DNA of 64,000 nucleotides. Origin: CAKZLS01 sp963786305 (GTDB taxonomy: Bacteria; Pseudomonadota; Alphaproteobacteria; Rhodospirillales; Defluviicoccaceae). Within the stretch, counting starts at the first letter, position 1; the number at the start of each line of letters is the position of its first letter. The translations under genes and the position numbers were made by a program. Below, in pieces: positions 28,902 through 37,798 of the stretch. The stretch is taken from assembly GCA_963786305.1 (NCBI GenBank), contig CAWAYL010000003.1, positions 37,488 through 101,487 on the forward strand, in the 5' to 3' direction. The notes beneath the pieces are model-generated. The model was not told where the DNA came from. It ran no database searches and worked only from the letters and a program-made list of their open reading frames with translations.

Positions 28902-30137
28902 TCAGTCGACTTGCAGCAGAAGCGATTTGAGGTATGCCGTTTCCGGAAGATGCGGGTGGACGGGGTGGTCGGGTCCCGCGCCACCGACCCGAATGATCCG
29001 GCCGGTACGCCCGGTGCTCGCCAGTCCCCTCGCCACTTCCGAGAAAAACGCCTCCGGCGTGACGTTGTGAGAGCACGACGCGATAAAGAGAAAGCCGCTC
29101 GGCTCGAGCAACGCCGCCGCGAGCCGGGTGAGTTTGCGATAGCCGCGCAGCCCCGCATTCAGATCCTTGCGGGATTTCACGAACGCCGGCGGATCGGCGG
29201 CGACGACGCGGAACCGCTCCCCCTCCTCGTGGAGACGCTCGAGCTCGGTGAACGCGACGCCCTTGGTGAACGTACATGTCCCGCCGACGCCATTGGCGTC
29301 GGCCGCGATGCGGGCGAGATCAAGGGCGTGTTGCGACGAATCGATACCGACCACCTCGCCGGCTCCCCGGCACGCCGCTGAAATGCCAAACCCGCCGGTG
29401 TAGCAGTAGACATCAAGCATGCGCCCGCCGCCGGCCAGCGGCGCCACCAACTCCCGGTTGTCCCGCTGATCAAAGTACCATCCCGTTTTCTGACCCGAAG
29501 CGAGATCGGCGGTGAAGGTAATGTCGTTCTCCAAGACGTCCACGATGAAGGGGTCACCGGCGGCGGGGTCGGTTGTATCCCCGTGCAACCCCTCCAGGGC
29601 GCGCATCCGCGCGTCGTTGCGGAACACGACGGCGGCCGGCGGGAACACGTCGTCCAGCGCCGCCAGCAGAGAGGAGGCCAGACCCTCCATTCCGGCCGTG
29701 TTCACCTGCACCACGAAGACATCGCCGTAGCGGTCGGCGATCATGCCGGGCACCCCGTCGGCTTCGGCATGGACCAGCCGATAAAACGGTTTCGCGAACA
29801 GCGTCTTGCGCAGCTCCAGGGCGCGGTGAAGACGCCGGACAAAAAAGCCTTCGTCCAGGTGGCCCTGAGGGTCGCGATCGAACAGCCGATAGGCGATCAG
29901 CGCGTGAGGATTGAACGTCCCGATTCCCAGCGCTTTTCCGTCCACGCGATGCAGGGTCGCGACGGCGCCGGGAGGCAGCGCCTTGGTGTCGGGGTCCATG
30001 CGGATTTCGTTGGAATACACCCAGGGGTGACCGTGGGCGACGCGTCGGTCGCGGCCGGGCTGGAGGAAGACGCGAGGCGGGGCCTGAGGTGCAGACTGAG
30101 ATGAAGTCGGAGTTGGAGACGGAACGGGAGTTGTCAT
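28902..30137 (-). CDS. RlmI-type rRNA (cytosine-C5)-methyltransferase with N-terminal PUA domain
   Basis: This class I rRNA large-subunit methyltransferase has an N-terminal PUA domain (RVFLQPGRDRRVAHGHPWVYSNEI). The central RlmI wedge includes FFVRRLHRALELRK and GVPGMIADRYGD. The Rossmann domain has MLDVYCYTGGFGISAAC (SAM motif I) and VVGIDSSQHAL, followed by the catalytic ADPPAFVKSRKDL region and FIASCSHNVTPEAF with the catalytic cysteine. By family it methylates 23S rRNA C1962. The ATG at 30137 gives MTTPVPSP, then a proline/serine-rich spacer before PUA; the upstream in-frame ATG at 30221 would overlap the ggt gene. It is co-oriented with ggt, about 80 bases apart. Confidence 0.86.
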   Translation of the reverse strand: MTTPVPSPTPTSSQSAPQAPPRVFLQPGRDRRVAHGHPWVYSNEIRMDPDTKALPPGAVATLHRVDGKALGIGTFNPHALIAYRLFDRDPQGHLDEGFFVRRLHRALELRKTLFAKPFYRLVHAEADGVPGMIADRYGDVFVVQVNTAGMEGLASSLLAALDDVFPPAAVVFRNDARMRALEGLHGDTTDPAAGDPFIVDVLENDITFTADLASGQKTGWYFDQRDNRELVAPLAGGGRMLDVYCYTGGFGISAACRGAGEVVGIDSSQHALDLARIAADANGVGGTCTFTKGVAFTELERLHEEGERFRVVAADPPAFVKSRKDLNAGLRGYRKLTRLAAALLEPSGFLFIASCSHNVTPEAFFSEVARGLASTGRTGRIIRVGGAGPDHPVHPHLPETAYLKSLLLQVD

Positions 30138-30217
30138 GAAGGTGCCATGGTACGGGTTTGCGTCTCCATAGCGCATATTCGCCGCCAAACCTATGCTCCA
30201 TCCGCCGCACGCATCGA

Positions 30218-31972
30218 TCAATCGCCGAGCGCCACGCCTTCGCGGCGCGGGTCGGCGCCTCCCCGCAGTCCTTCGATCGTTACGGCGATGCCGTTGAGCC
30301 CGCTGGTCATCCGGTGGAGGACGACCTCGTGCCCCAAGGCCTCCAATTGGGGCCGCAGGGCCGCGGCCGGCGTATCGATTTCCAGCTCGGTGGGTCCGTT
30401 GCGATTGAGCACGGCAGGAAAGTCGACGGCCTGCTGGATTTCCATCTGGCCATCAAGGCTGGCGATCAGGGCTTTCGCTACGTAGCCGATGATCCTTGAG
30501 CCGCCGGGTGAGCCGATCGCCATCACCAAGCGCCCTTGGCGGTCGAATACCAGGGTCGGCGCCATGGAACTGCGCGGCCGTTTGCCGGGCTCGACGCGAT
30601 TGGCAACGGCGACGCCATCACGCTCGGGCACAAACGAGAAGTCGGTCAGTTCGTTGTTGAGAAGAAAGCCACGCACCATCAATCCGGACCCGAACGCACT
30701 CTCGATGCTGGAAGTCATGGATACGGCGTTGCCGTCGCCGTCGATCACGCTGAGGTGGGTGGTGGAAATGCTGGCGTGAATGTCGGGAACCCACTGGAAC
30801 GCATCGGCGGTGACGCCGTCGGGCTTCCCTGGCGAGGCCTCGCCCGGCATCGCGCGGTTACCGATCGCCTTCGCCCGCTCGCGCAGATATCGACGATCCA
30901 ACAGGCCGGCGGTCGGCACCGGCACGAAGTCCGAATCGGCCAGATAGGTGTCGCGATCGGCAAAGGCCAGACGGCTGGCCTCCGCAAGGCGATGCGTCGC
31001 TTGGACCGATCCGGCCGCGAAGCCACGCATATCGAAGCGCTCCAGCATGCCGAGGATCTGCAACACGGTAACACCGCCGGATGAAGGTGGCGGCATTCCG
31101 CACACGCGCCACTGGCGATACAATAGGCAAACGGGGTCGCGCTCCACGGCCCGGTAGGCCGCGATGTCGGCGGCGGTCATGCCGGCCGGGTTACGCGGAG
31201 CGTGGCGCACCGTTTCGGCGATATCGGCGGCGATGGCTCCCTGGTAGAAGCCGTCGGCACCCTTGTCGGCGATCATCCTGAGCGTATCGGCGAACGGCTG
31301 GTTGGTCAGACGCTCGCCGCTCGATACCGGCGCGCCGCTTGCGTCATAAAAGTACGCCGCCGTCGGGGCAAAGGTCTTCAAGTACTCGTCTTTCGCCACC
31401 ATTTCATGGAGGCGGGGCGACACGGGAAACCCCTGCTCGGCGAGCCGGATGGCCGGCTGGAACAGATCGGCCCACGGCAGCTTGCCATATTTCCGGTGAG
31501 CCATTTCCAGCATTCGCACCAGCCCCGGAACACCAACCGACAGACCGCCGATCACGGCGTCGTAAAACTTCCGGGGTTGCCCCTCGGCATCGAGGAACAT
31601 ATCCGGCGTCGCGGAAGACGGCGCGGTCTCGCGGCCGTCAAAAGCGGTGACCGCACGCGTGCCGGCATCGTAGTGGAGGAGAAACCCGCCGCCGCCGATG
31701 CCCGATGACTGCGGCTCGACAAGGTTCAACACCATCTGGGCGGCAATCGCCGCGTCGACGGCGCTGCCACCGCGCCGCAGCATGTCCCGCCCCGCCTCGG
31801 ACGCCAGAGGATGAGCGGCAACGATCATCTGCTCACCACCGGCCGGTCGCGGCTCCACGTCGGCGATTTCTGTCGCGGGCGACCGTGCGTTCCCGGCGCA
31901 AGCCGCAAGCCCCAAAATGAAAACGGCCATAACGGCCCGGGCGGCGCGGCTGGGGATTGCGTCAGACGTCAT
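30218..31972 (-). CDS. ggt: Gamma-glutamyltransferase, lipoprotein-type signal
   Basis: This 584-residue Ntn-hydrolase cleaves gamma-glutamyl bonds of glutathione in the periplasm. The N-terminus has a lipobox-like end (FILGLAACAGN), so membrane anchoring by lipid is likely. The proenzyme large-subunit region has SSGIGGGGFLLHYD and DGRETAPSSATPDMFL. The autocleavage/nucleophile Thr is in SISTTHLSVIDGDGN. The small subunit carries MTSSIESAFGSG, RPRSSMAPTLVFD and the glycine loop GSPGGSRIIGYV. All family-invariant parts are present and in frame. It ends the leftward run that includes the RlmI-like gene. Confidence 0.95.
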   Translation of the reverse strand: MTSDAIPSRAARAVMAVFILGLAACAGNARSPATEIADVEPRPAGGEQMIVAAHPLASEAGRDMLRRGGSAVDAAIAAQMVLNLVEPQSSGIGGGGFLLHYDAGTRAVTAFDGRETAPSSATPDMFLDAEGQPRKFYDAVIGGLSVGVPGLVRMLEMAHRKYGKLPWADLFQPAIRLAEQGFPVSPRLHEMVAKDEYLKTFAPTAAYFYDASGAPVSSGERLTNQPFADTLRMIADKGADGFYQGAIAADIAETVRHAPRNPAGMTAADIAAYRAVERDPVCLLYRQWRVCGMPPPSSGGVTVLQILGMLERFDMRGFAAGSVQATHRLAEASRLAFADRDTYLADSDFVPVPTAGLLDRRYLRERAKAIGNRAMPGEASPGKPDGVTADAFQWVPDIHASISTTHLSVIDGDGNAVSMTSSIESAFGSGLMVRGFLLNNELTDFSFVPERDGVAVANRVEPGKRPRSSMAPTLVFDRQGRLVMAIGSPGGSRIIGYVAKALIASLDGQMEIQQAVDFPAVLNRNGPTELEIDTPAAALRPQLEALGHEVVLHRMTSGLNGIAVTIEGLRGGADPRREGVALGD

Positions 31973-32369
31973 GTCGAGGTTCCCTTGGCTGTGCTGTTCA
32001 ACTCAATGCGCGAATAGACCAACCCTGGCTCTCCGTTAAAGCTCCGAGATGGTAACCGTGAAGTAAGCAGGCGGCGCATAGTTCGAAAGTGCTCGGCGTT
32101 CATTTATCCCGCGAGCCCCGACATTGCCGAACGGCGGACTTTCGGCCACGGAGTTGACTTCAATCCTTTGGCAAAATATGATATCGAGGGTTTGCTGCAC
32201 TGCGGCATAGTCTATGGCAAATCCAGTGCGGAATTGGTAATAAGAAGCGTTATACATCGACTTGGTGTCTATAAGTGTTGGTCGACAACGTTACAATCCG
32301 GAAGAAATTGATTAAAAACGCGGAAGACAAGCAACTGTCTTCCGCATTTGTCGTGTGCGGGAGTAGGTT
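31973..32369. promoter_or_regulatory. Regulatory region upstream of the cbb3 oxidase operon
   Basis: About 400 bases between divergent ggt and ccoN. It must contain the ccoN promoter. A weak FNR/FixK-like site (TTGAC-N4-ATCCT, 32154-32167) is the only candidate. The right end holds the strong hairpin listed separately. AT-rich stretches occur at 32160-32320. No coding frame looks real. Confidence 0.5.
32320..32345 (+). promoter_or_regulatory. Perfect 10-bp hairpin in the ccoN leader
   Basis: GCGGAAGACA (32320-32329) and TGTCTTCCGC (32336-32345) form a perfect stem around the 6-base loop AGCAAC, ending 24 bases before the ccoN ATG (32370). The following bases atttgtcgtgtg are weakly T-rich. 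It could act as a leader attenuator, mRNA stabiliser or protein-binding palindrome; there is no further evidence to choose. Confidence 0.6.
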
Positions 32370-33849
32370 ATGAGCGCAGCACTCGCGGCCACTGGCGGGG
32401 CTCACGTATCTGTTCAGTATAACGAAGCGTTCGTTCGGAAGTTCGTCATCGCGACGATTTTCTGGGGCGTCGTTGGTATGCTTGTCGGCGTTGTCATCGC
32501 CTTTCAGCTGGCGTTTCCGGTTCTAAACCTGGATCTGCCTTGGACCACGTTCGGGCGGCTTCGACCCGTTCATACTTCGGCGGTGATCTTCGCCTTCGGC
32601 GGCAATGCGCTGTTCGCGACCTCGCTTTACGTGGTCCAGCGAACCGGCCGGACGTCGTTGTTCGGCGGCGAGGCCATGGGCAATTTCCTGTTCTGGGGCT
32701 ACCAAGCTGTTCATCGTCCTGGCCGCGTCGGGCTATGTGCTGGGCATCACGCAGAGCAAGGAATACGCCGAGCCGGAATGGTATGTGGACCTGTGGCTGA
32801 CGATCGTATGGGTTGCCTACCTGATCTGTTTCGTCGGCACCATCATCAAGCGCCGGGAACCGCACATTTACGTGGCCAACTGGTTTTTTCTCGCGTTCAT
32901 CATCACCATCGCCATGCTCCACATGGTGAACAACCTTGCCGTTCCGGTGTCGGTTTTCGGAACCAAGAGCTACATCGTTTGGGCCGGCGTGCAGGACGCC
33001 ATGACACAGTGGTGGTACGGACACAATGCGGTCGGCTTCTTCCTCACCGCCGGCTTCCTGGGGATGATGTACTATTTCGTTCCCAAGCAGGCCGACCGCC
33101 CGGTCTACTCCTATCGCCTGAGCATCGTGCACTTCTGGACCCTGATCTTCCTTTATATCTGGGCCGGACCCCACCACCTGCATTACACCGCGCTGCCCGA
33201 TTGGGCTCAAACCCTCGGCATGACCTTCTCGATCGTCCTGTGGATGCCCTCATGGGGTGGCATGATCAACGGCATCATGACGCTGTCGGGAGCCTGGGAC
33301 AAACTGCGCACCGATCCCATCCTGCGCTTCATGGTGGCTTCCGTCGCGTTCTACGGCATGAGCACCTTCGAGGGACCGATGATGTCCATCAAGGCGGTCA
33401 ACTCGCTCAGCCACTACACCGACTGGACCATCGGCCACGTGCACTCGGGCGCGCTCGGCTGGGTCGCCTTCATCACCTTCGGCTGCATGTACAACCTGGT
33501 TCCCGTTCTGTGGAAACGCCAGCGGCTATACTCGTTGCGGCTGGTCACCTATCATTTCTGGATCTCCACCCTCGGCATCGTGCTGTACATCACCGCCATG
33601 TGGATCTCGGGGATCATGCAGGGTCTCATGTGGCGGGCGTACGACTCGCTCGGCTTCCTGCAGTACTCGTTCATCGAGACGGTGGAGGCGATGCATCCGT
33701 ACTATGTCATCCGGGCGTTCGGCGGCGTGCTGTTCCTCGCCGGCACCTTGATCATGGTCTACAACGTCTGGAAAACCATCAAGGGCGAACTGCGCACCGA
33801 GGAGTCCTTCCAGCAACCCGCACACGTTCCGGCCGGCGCCGCGGAATAG
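32370..33849 (+). CDS. ccoN: Cytochrome c oxidase cbb3-type subunit I, one frameshift
   Basis: This is the catalytic haem-copper subunit of the high-affinity microaerobic oxidase. The first part (MSAALAATGG to GNFLFWGYQ) and the second (LFIVLAASGYVLG onward) join into a complete CcoN. One extra A at 32704-32705 (taccaagctg where taccagctg restores Y-Q-L-F) explains the break. The haem and copper ligand regions include RPVHTSAVIFAFGGN, WWYGHNAVGFF, IWAGPHHLHYTALPDW and TDWTIGHVHSGALGW; the histidine ligands are all there. About 12 membrane helices. It is the first gene of ccoNOQP-GHIS, the standard alphaproteobacterial order. Confidence 0.95.
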
Positions 33850-33859
33850 GAGGGTCGCC

Positions 33860-34583
33860 ATGAAACACGAAATCCTCGAAAAAAACGTCATCCTGCTGTC
33901 CGTCTGCATCCTCATTACCGTCGCCATCGGCGGGCTGGTGCAGTTGATCCCGCTCTACACCATGGAGCAGACCATCGAGAAGGTGGAGGGGGTGAGGCCG
34001 TACTCGCCGCTCGAGCTGGCCGGCCGCAACATCTATGTGCGCGAGGGCTGCTACCTCTGTCATAGTCAGATGATCCGGCCGTTCCGCGACGAGGCCGAAC
34101 GCTATGGCCATTACAGCCTGGCGGCGGAGAGTATGTACGACCACCCGTTCCAGTGGGGCTCGAAACGGACCGGACCGGATCTGGCGCGAGTCGGCGGCAA
34201 ATACTCCAACGAGTGGCATGTGGCGCACATGACCGATCCACGGAGCGTCGTGCCGGAATCCGTCATGCCGGGCTATCCGTTCATGGCCGAGACAGAGCTC
34301 GACTTCTCCGATGCGCGGGAGCACATGCGCACGCTTCGCCTGGTCGGCATACCCTACACCGACGAGCAGATCGCCGAGGCGAGCGCAGGATCTCGCCGCC
34401 CAGGCCAATCCGGATGAAGGCGATGTGGATGCTCTGCTTCAGCGCTACCCCAAGGCGGCGATCGGCAATTTCGACGGCAACTCGTCGCGGCTCACCGAAC
34501 TTGACGCGGTGATCGCCTATCTCCAGATGCTCGGAACGCTGGTGGACTTCAGCGAATACGAGCCGGAATTGGACTATCGGTAG
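33860..34583 (+). CDS. ccoO: cbb3 oxidase subunit II (mono-haem cytochrome c), one frameshift
   Basis: This is the membrane-anchored c-type cytochrome of the oxidase. The N-terminal anchor is VILLSVCILITVAIGGLVQ. The single haem-binding site is EGCYLCHSQMIRP, with an axial Met in VVPESVMPGYPFM. The sequence continues to TDEQIAEA, then in another frame QDLAAQANPDEGDVDALLQRYPKA and ends with ELDAVIAYLQMLGTLVDFSEYEPELDYR. One extra base near 34382 (GCGAGCG) restores the join E-A-A-Q-D-L. The gene starts 10 bases after ccoN with a good AGGAGGG ribosome-binding site. Confidence 0.94.
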
Positions 34584-34592
34584 GCCGGCGTC

Positions 34593-34751
34593 ATGGACCT
34601 GACAGCATTATACGAGACGGCGCGCTCGCTTTGGGTCGTTTGGCTCATGATCCTGTTTCTCGGCATCGTGTTCTGGGCTTTCAGGCCGAAAAACAGGAAA
34701 CGGTTCGAGGAAGACGCCCGGATCCCGTTCAAGGATGAAAACGGAGAATAA
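34593..34751 (+). CDS. ccoQ: cbb3 oxidase subunit IV (CcoQ)
   Basis: This 52-residue single-pass protein stabilises the complex. Sequence: MDLTALYETARSLWVV, a hydrophobic helix (WLMILFLGIVFWAF), then the basic/acidic tail PKNRKRFEEDARIPF. The pattern of one helix followed by RPKN/RFEEDARIPF is typical CcoQ. It is too short for the longer open-frame lists. It sits 9 bases after ccoO and 2 before ccoP. Confidence 0.93.
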   Translation: MDLTALYETARSLWVVWLMILFLGIVFWAFRPKNRKRFEEDARIPFKDENGE

Positions 34752-34753
34752 CA

Positions 34754-35612
34754 ATGGCCGAAAAACACGTGGATTCCCTCACCGGAACGCAAACCACCGG
34801 CCACGAGTGGGACGGGATCAAGGAACTCAATACGCCGCTGCCCAGGTGGTGGCTGTGGACCTTCTATGCCACCATCGTCTGGGCCCTCGTCTTTTACATC
34901 CTCTACCCGGCATGGCCCTGGCTCAGCGGATACACGGCGGGGGCGCTCGGCTACTCCTCGCGCGAGCAATTCGTCGAAATGATGGCCGGCGTCGATGAAA
35001 ACCGGGCCGAATGGATCGACCAATTCAAGGCGCTGGAGGTCGAAGAGATCGCCGAGGATCCCGAGCTCCTGCAATTCGCCATGGCCGGCGGACGGGTAAT
35101 TTTCGCCGACAACTGCGCGCCGTGCCACGGTTCCGGCGGCGCGGGTGCGCCGACCTACCCGGTGCTGGTGGACGACGACTGGCTTTGGGGCGGCACGCTC
35201 GACGACATTCACACCACGGTCCAGTACGGCATTCGCGGCGATCACGACGAGGCGCGGTACTCGGAGATGCCGGCCTTCGGCGCGGACGAACTGCTCGAAG
35301 CGGACGAGATCGCGGCGGTCGCCGATCACGTGCTGTCGTTGTCCGGAGACGCTCCGGCCAGCGAAACCGGACAAGATGATCTTCGAAGAGCAGTGCGTCG
35401 CGTGCCACGGCGAGGACGCCAAGGGCATCAACGACCTCGGCGCCCCCAACCTGACCGACGAGATTTGGCTGTATGGCGGAACCAAGGATGAAGTCGTCGC
35501 GCAGATCACCAAGCCCCGACATGGCGTCATGCCGCCGATGGGCGAGCGGCTGGACGACGCCGAGGTCAAGCAGGTCACGATTTACGTTCATTCGCTGGGT
35601 GGAGGTCAGTAG
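34754..35612 (+). CDS. ccoP: cbb3 oxidase subunit III (di-haem cytochrome c), one frameshift
   Basis: This membrane-anchored di-haem cytochrome delivers electrons to CcoN. The N-terminus DSLTGTQTTGHEWDGIKELNTPLPRWW is the standard CcoP opening, then the anchor helix FYATIVWALVFYILYPAW. Haem 1 is in DNCAPCHGSGG and haem 2 in EQCVACHGEDAKG, the latter in another frame. The axial Met ligands are MPAFG and HGVMPPMG. The shift lies around 35360-35375, between GDAPAS and KMIFEEQC; one base too many would explain it. Both haem sites are intact, so the protein is probably functional if the indel is artefactual. Confidence 0.93.
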
Positions 35613-35729
35613 CCGGTCTTGTGGCGTCGACGCGGCCTACGTTTATTAACGATACTAATATATAAGGACGACTTTGGGGAGACGCCGCGGCGGCACGTGC
35701 GGCTTCCCTTTTGACTTGACGAGAGGACC

Positions 35730-37296
35730 ATGTCCTACGAGACGACGGAAACAGGCGAACGAGAAGGGGCGAGCATGGCGACCGCCGATACGGCATTCAT
35801 CGGTAACGCGGACAAGAAGCCGCTCGCGAGGCGGGCGGAGCCTCCCGCCATCGGGCACCCCAGAGACGCAGCCTCCCCGCCCCGGCAAGCAGCCCATGTA
35901 TGCGAGCCGGGAGCAGATCTACCCGCGCCGGATCAAGGGCACGTTCCGCAAGGTCAAATGGGCGGTGCTGTGGGTCTTGCTCGGCCTGTACTACATCGGT
36001 CCCTGGATCCGATGGGATCGCGGGCCCGGCGCCCCCGACCAGGCGCTGCTCATCGACATGCCGGGCCGCCGCGCCTACTTCTTCGGGCTCGAGATCTGGC
36101 CGCAGGAGATCTACTATATCACCGGCCTGTTGATCCTGGGCGCCGTCGGTCTGTTCCTGGTGACCGCCTGGGCCGGCCGCGTCTGGTGCGGGTTCACCTG
36201 CCCGCAGACCGTCTGGACCGATCTGTTCATGTGGGTCGAGCGCAAGATCGAGGGCGATCGCAACGCCCGCATCCGCCTGGACAAGGGGCCGATGACGGCG
36301 CGAAGGTTTTCAAGAAGCTCGCCAAGCACGCGGCCTGGCTGCTTATCGCTGCTTCTCACGGGCGGCGCCTGGATCATGTACTTCACCGACGCGCCCACCT
36401 TCGTCGTCGACTTCTTCACCGGTCAGGCGTCCATGGCGCTCTACGGGTTCACCGCGTTGTTCACCGCGACGACCTACGTGCTTGCCGGCTGGGCCCGCGA
36501 ACAGGTGTGCATCTACATGTGTCCCTGGCCGCGCTTTCAGGGCGCCATGTTCGACGAGGATTCGTTGATCGTCACCTATGAGGAATGGCGCGGCGAGCCG
36601 CGCGGCGGCGCCCGTCACGGCCAGTCGTTCGAGGGGCGCGGCCATTGCGTCGACTGCGGCATGTGCTGGCAGGTCTGCCCCACCGGCGTCGACATCCGCA
36701 AGGGCCAGCAGATGGCCTGCATCGGCTGCGCGCTGTGCGTCGATGCGTGCAATTCCATCATGGACCGCTTCGGACTGCCCGGCGACCTCATCACCTACGA
36801 TTCGATCAACAACCAGGTGGCGCGGGCAAAGGGCGAGCCGACCCGCATGCGATGGTTCCGCCCCCGCATTCTGGTGTACATCGCCGTTCTCGCGATCGTC
36901 GCCTCGGTAATGATTTTCAGCCTGTCCACGCGCAGCCGTCTCGAGGTCAACGTTCTTCGCGACCGCTCGCCGCTGTTCGTCAAGCTGACGGACGGCTCGA
37001 TCCGCAACGGCTACACGTTCAAGATCCTGAACATGGAGCGCGAGGCCAAGACCTATACCCTGACCACGGACGGCATCAGCGGCGCCACCATGGCGGTCAT
37101 CGGCCACCAGAAGGACAGTGCGCCCGCCGCCGAATTGCCGGTCAAACCCGACGCCGTCGCCCCGTTCCGCGTGTTCGTGACGGCCCCGCGCTCGAGCCTC
37201 GACGGCAAGTCGACCGATTTCGACTTCGTCCTCACCGACAACCAGACCGGCGAAACCGTCGAGCACGCGACCGTGTTCGCCGGGCCGGGAAGCTGA
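35730..37296 (+). CDS. ccoG: CcoG, polyferredoxin cytochrome c oxidase accessory protein, three frame changes
   Basis: CcoG (FixG) is a membrane ferredoxin-like Cu(II) reductase that supplies Cu(I) for cbb3 assembly. The start at 35730 has the ribosome-binding stretch gagaggacc and gives MSYETTETGEREGAS; the frame then changes near 35870-35890, before PGKQPMYASREQIYPRRIKGTFRK. Family features are WIRWDRGPGAPDQALLIDMP, VWCGFTCPQTVWTDLFMWVERKIEG, REQVCIYMCPWPRFQGAMFD and two 4Fe-4S motifs (CVDCGMCWQVCPTGVDI and CIGCALCVDACNSIMD). A short out-of-frame stretch (about 36300-36352) reads KVFKKLAKHAAWLLIAA in the other frame, so two more compensating indels occur there. The C-terminal Ig-like domain ends in EHATVFAGPGS. 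Confidence 0.92.
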
Positions 37297-37302
37297 CGGA
37301 CC

Positions 37303-37798
37303 ATGGCGCAACCCCGTCAACCGGGCTGGTGGTATCCGTGGATCTTCGTCGGCGGCATGCTGCTGGTCATCGCCGTGAACGCCGTTCTGGTGGCCTATGC
37401 CGTCGGCACCTTTCCGGGCCTCCAGACCAGCGGATCACTACCGCAAGGGACTGGCGTACAACCAGGCCATCGCATCCGCCAAGGCGCAGGAAGAACGCGG
37501 ATGGCGGATGGACCTCGTGTTCACGCCGCGAGCAGGCGACGACGGCCAGCACCGCGGCGAACTGCTGGTCACCTTCGCCGATCGGGATGGGCATGCCGTG
37601 CGGTATCTGGACGTGGAAGCGACGCTGTTCCGCCCGACGCACGAGGGGTTTGACCAGACCGTCGGTCTGGATGCGCGGGGCGGGGGGCAATACGCTCGGG
37701 AGGTGACATTGCCCTTGTCCGGTCAATGGGAGGCTCGGGTGCGCGCCCGCCGCGACGCGGACAGCTTCCAAATGAACCGCCGCATCACCGTGCCTTGA
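37303..37798 (+). CDS. ccoH: FixH/CcoH family assembly protein, one frameshift
   Basis: This membrane-anchored assembly factor binds cbb3 subunits. The N-terminal helix is WWYPWIFVGGMLLVIAVNAVLVAYAVGTF. The second part, in another frame after about 37430, begins DHYRKGLAYNQAIASAKAQEERGW, exactly the conserved FixH core. It continues with VEATLFRPTHEGFD, a beta-sandwich and a closing VRARRDADSFQMNRRITVP. The stop overlaps the ccoI start (TGATG). Six bases separate it from ccoG. Confidence 0.9.

Noticed and set aside
32154..32167. FNR/FixK-like box TTGAC-N4-ATCCT upstream of ccoN.
   Set aside because: Only 7 of 10 consensus positions match and the right half is poor. It is noted but not called.
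32036..32257. A 73-residue leftward open frame upstream of ccoN.
   Set aside because: Lies within the expected promoter region, no homology and no good ribosome-binding site.
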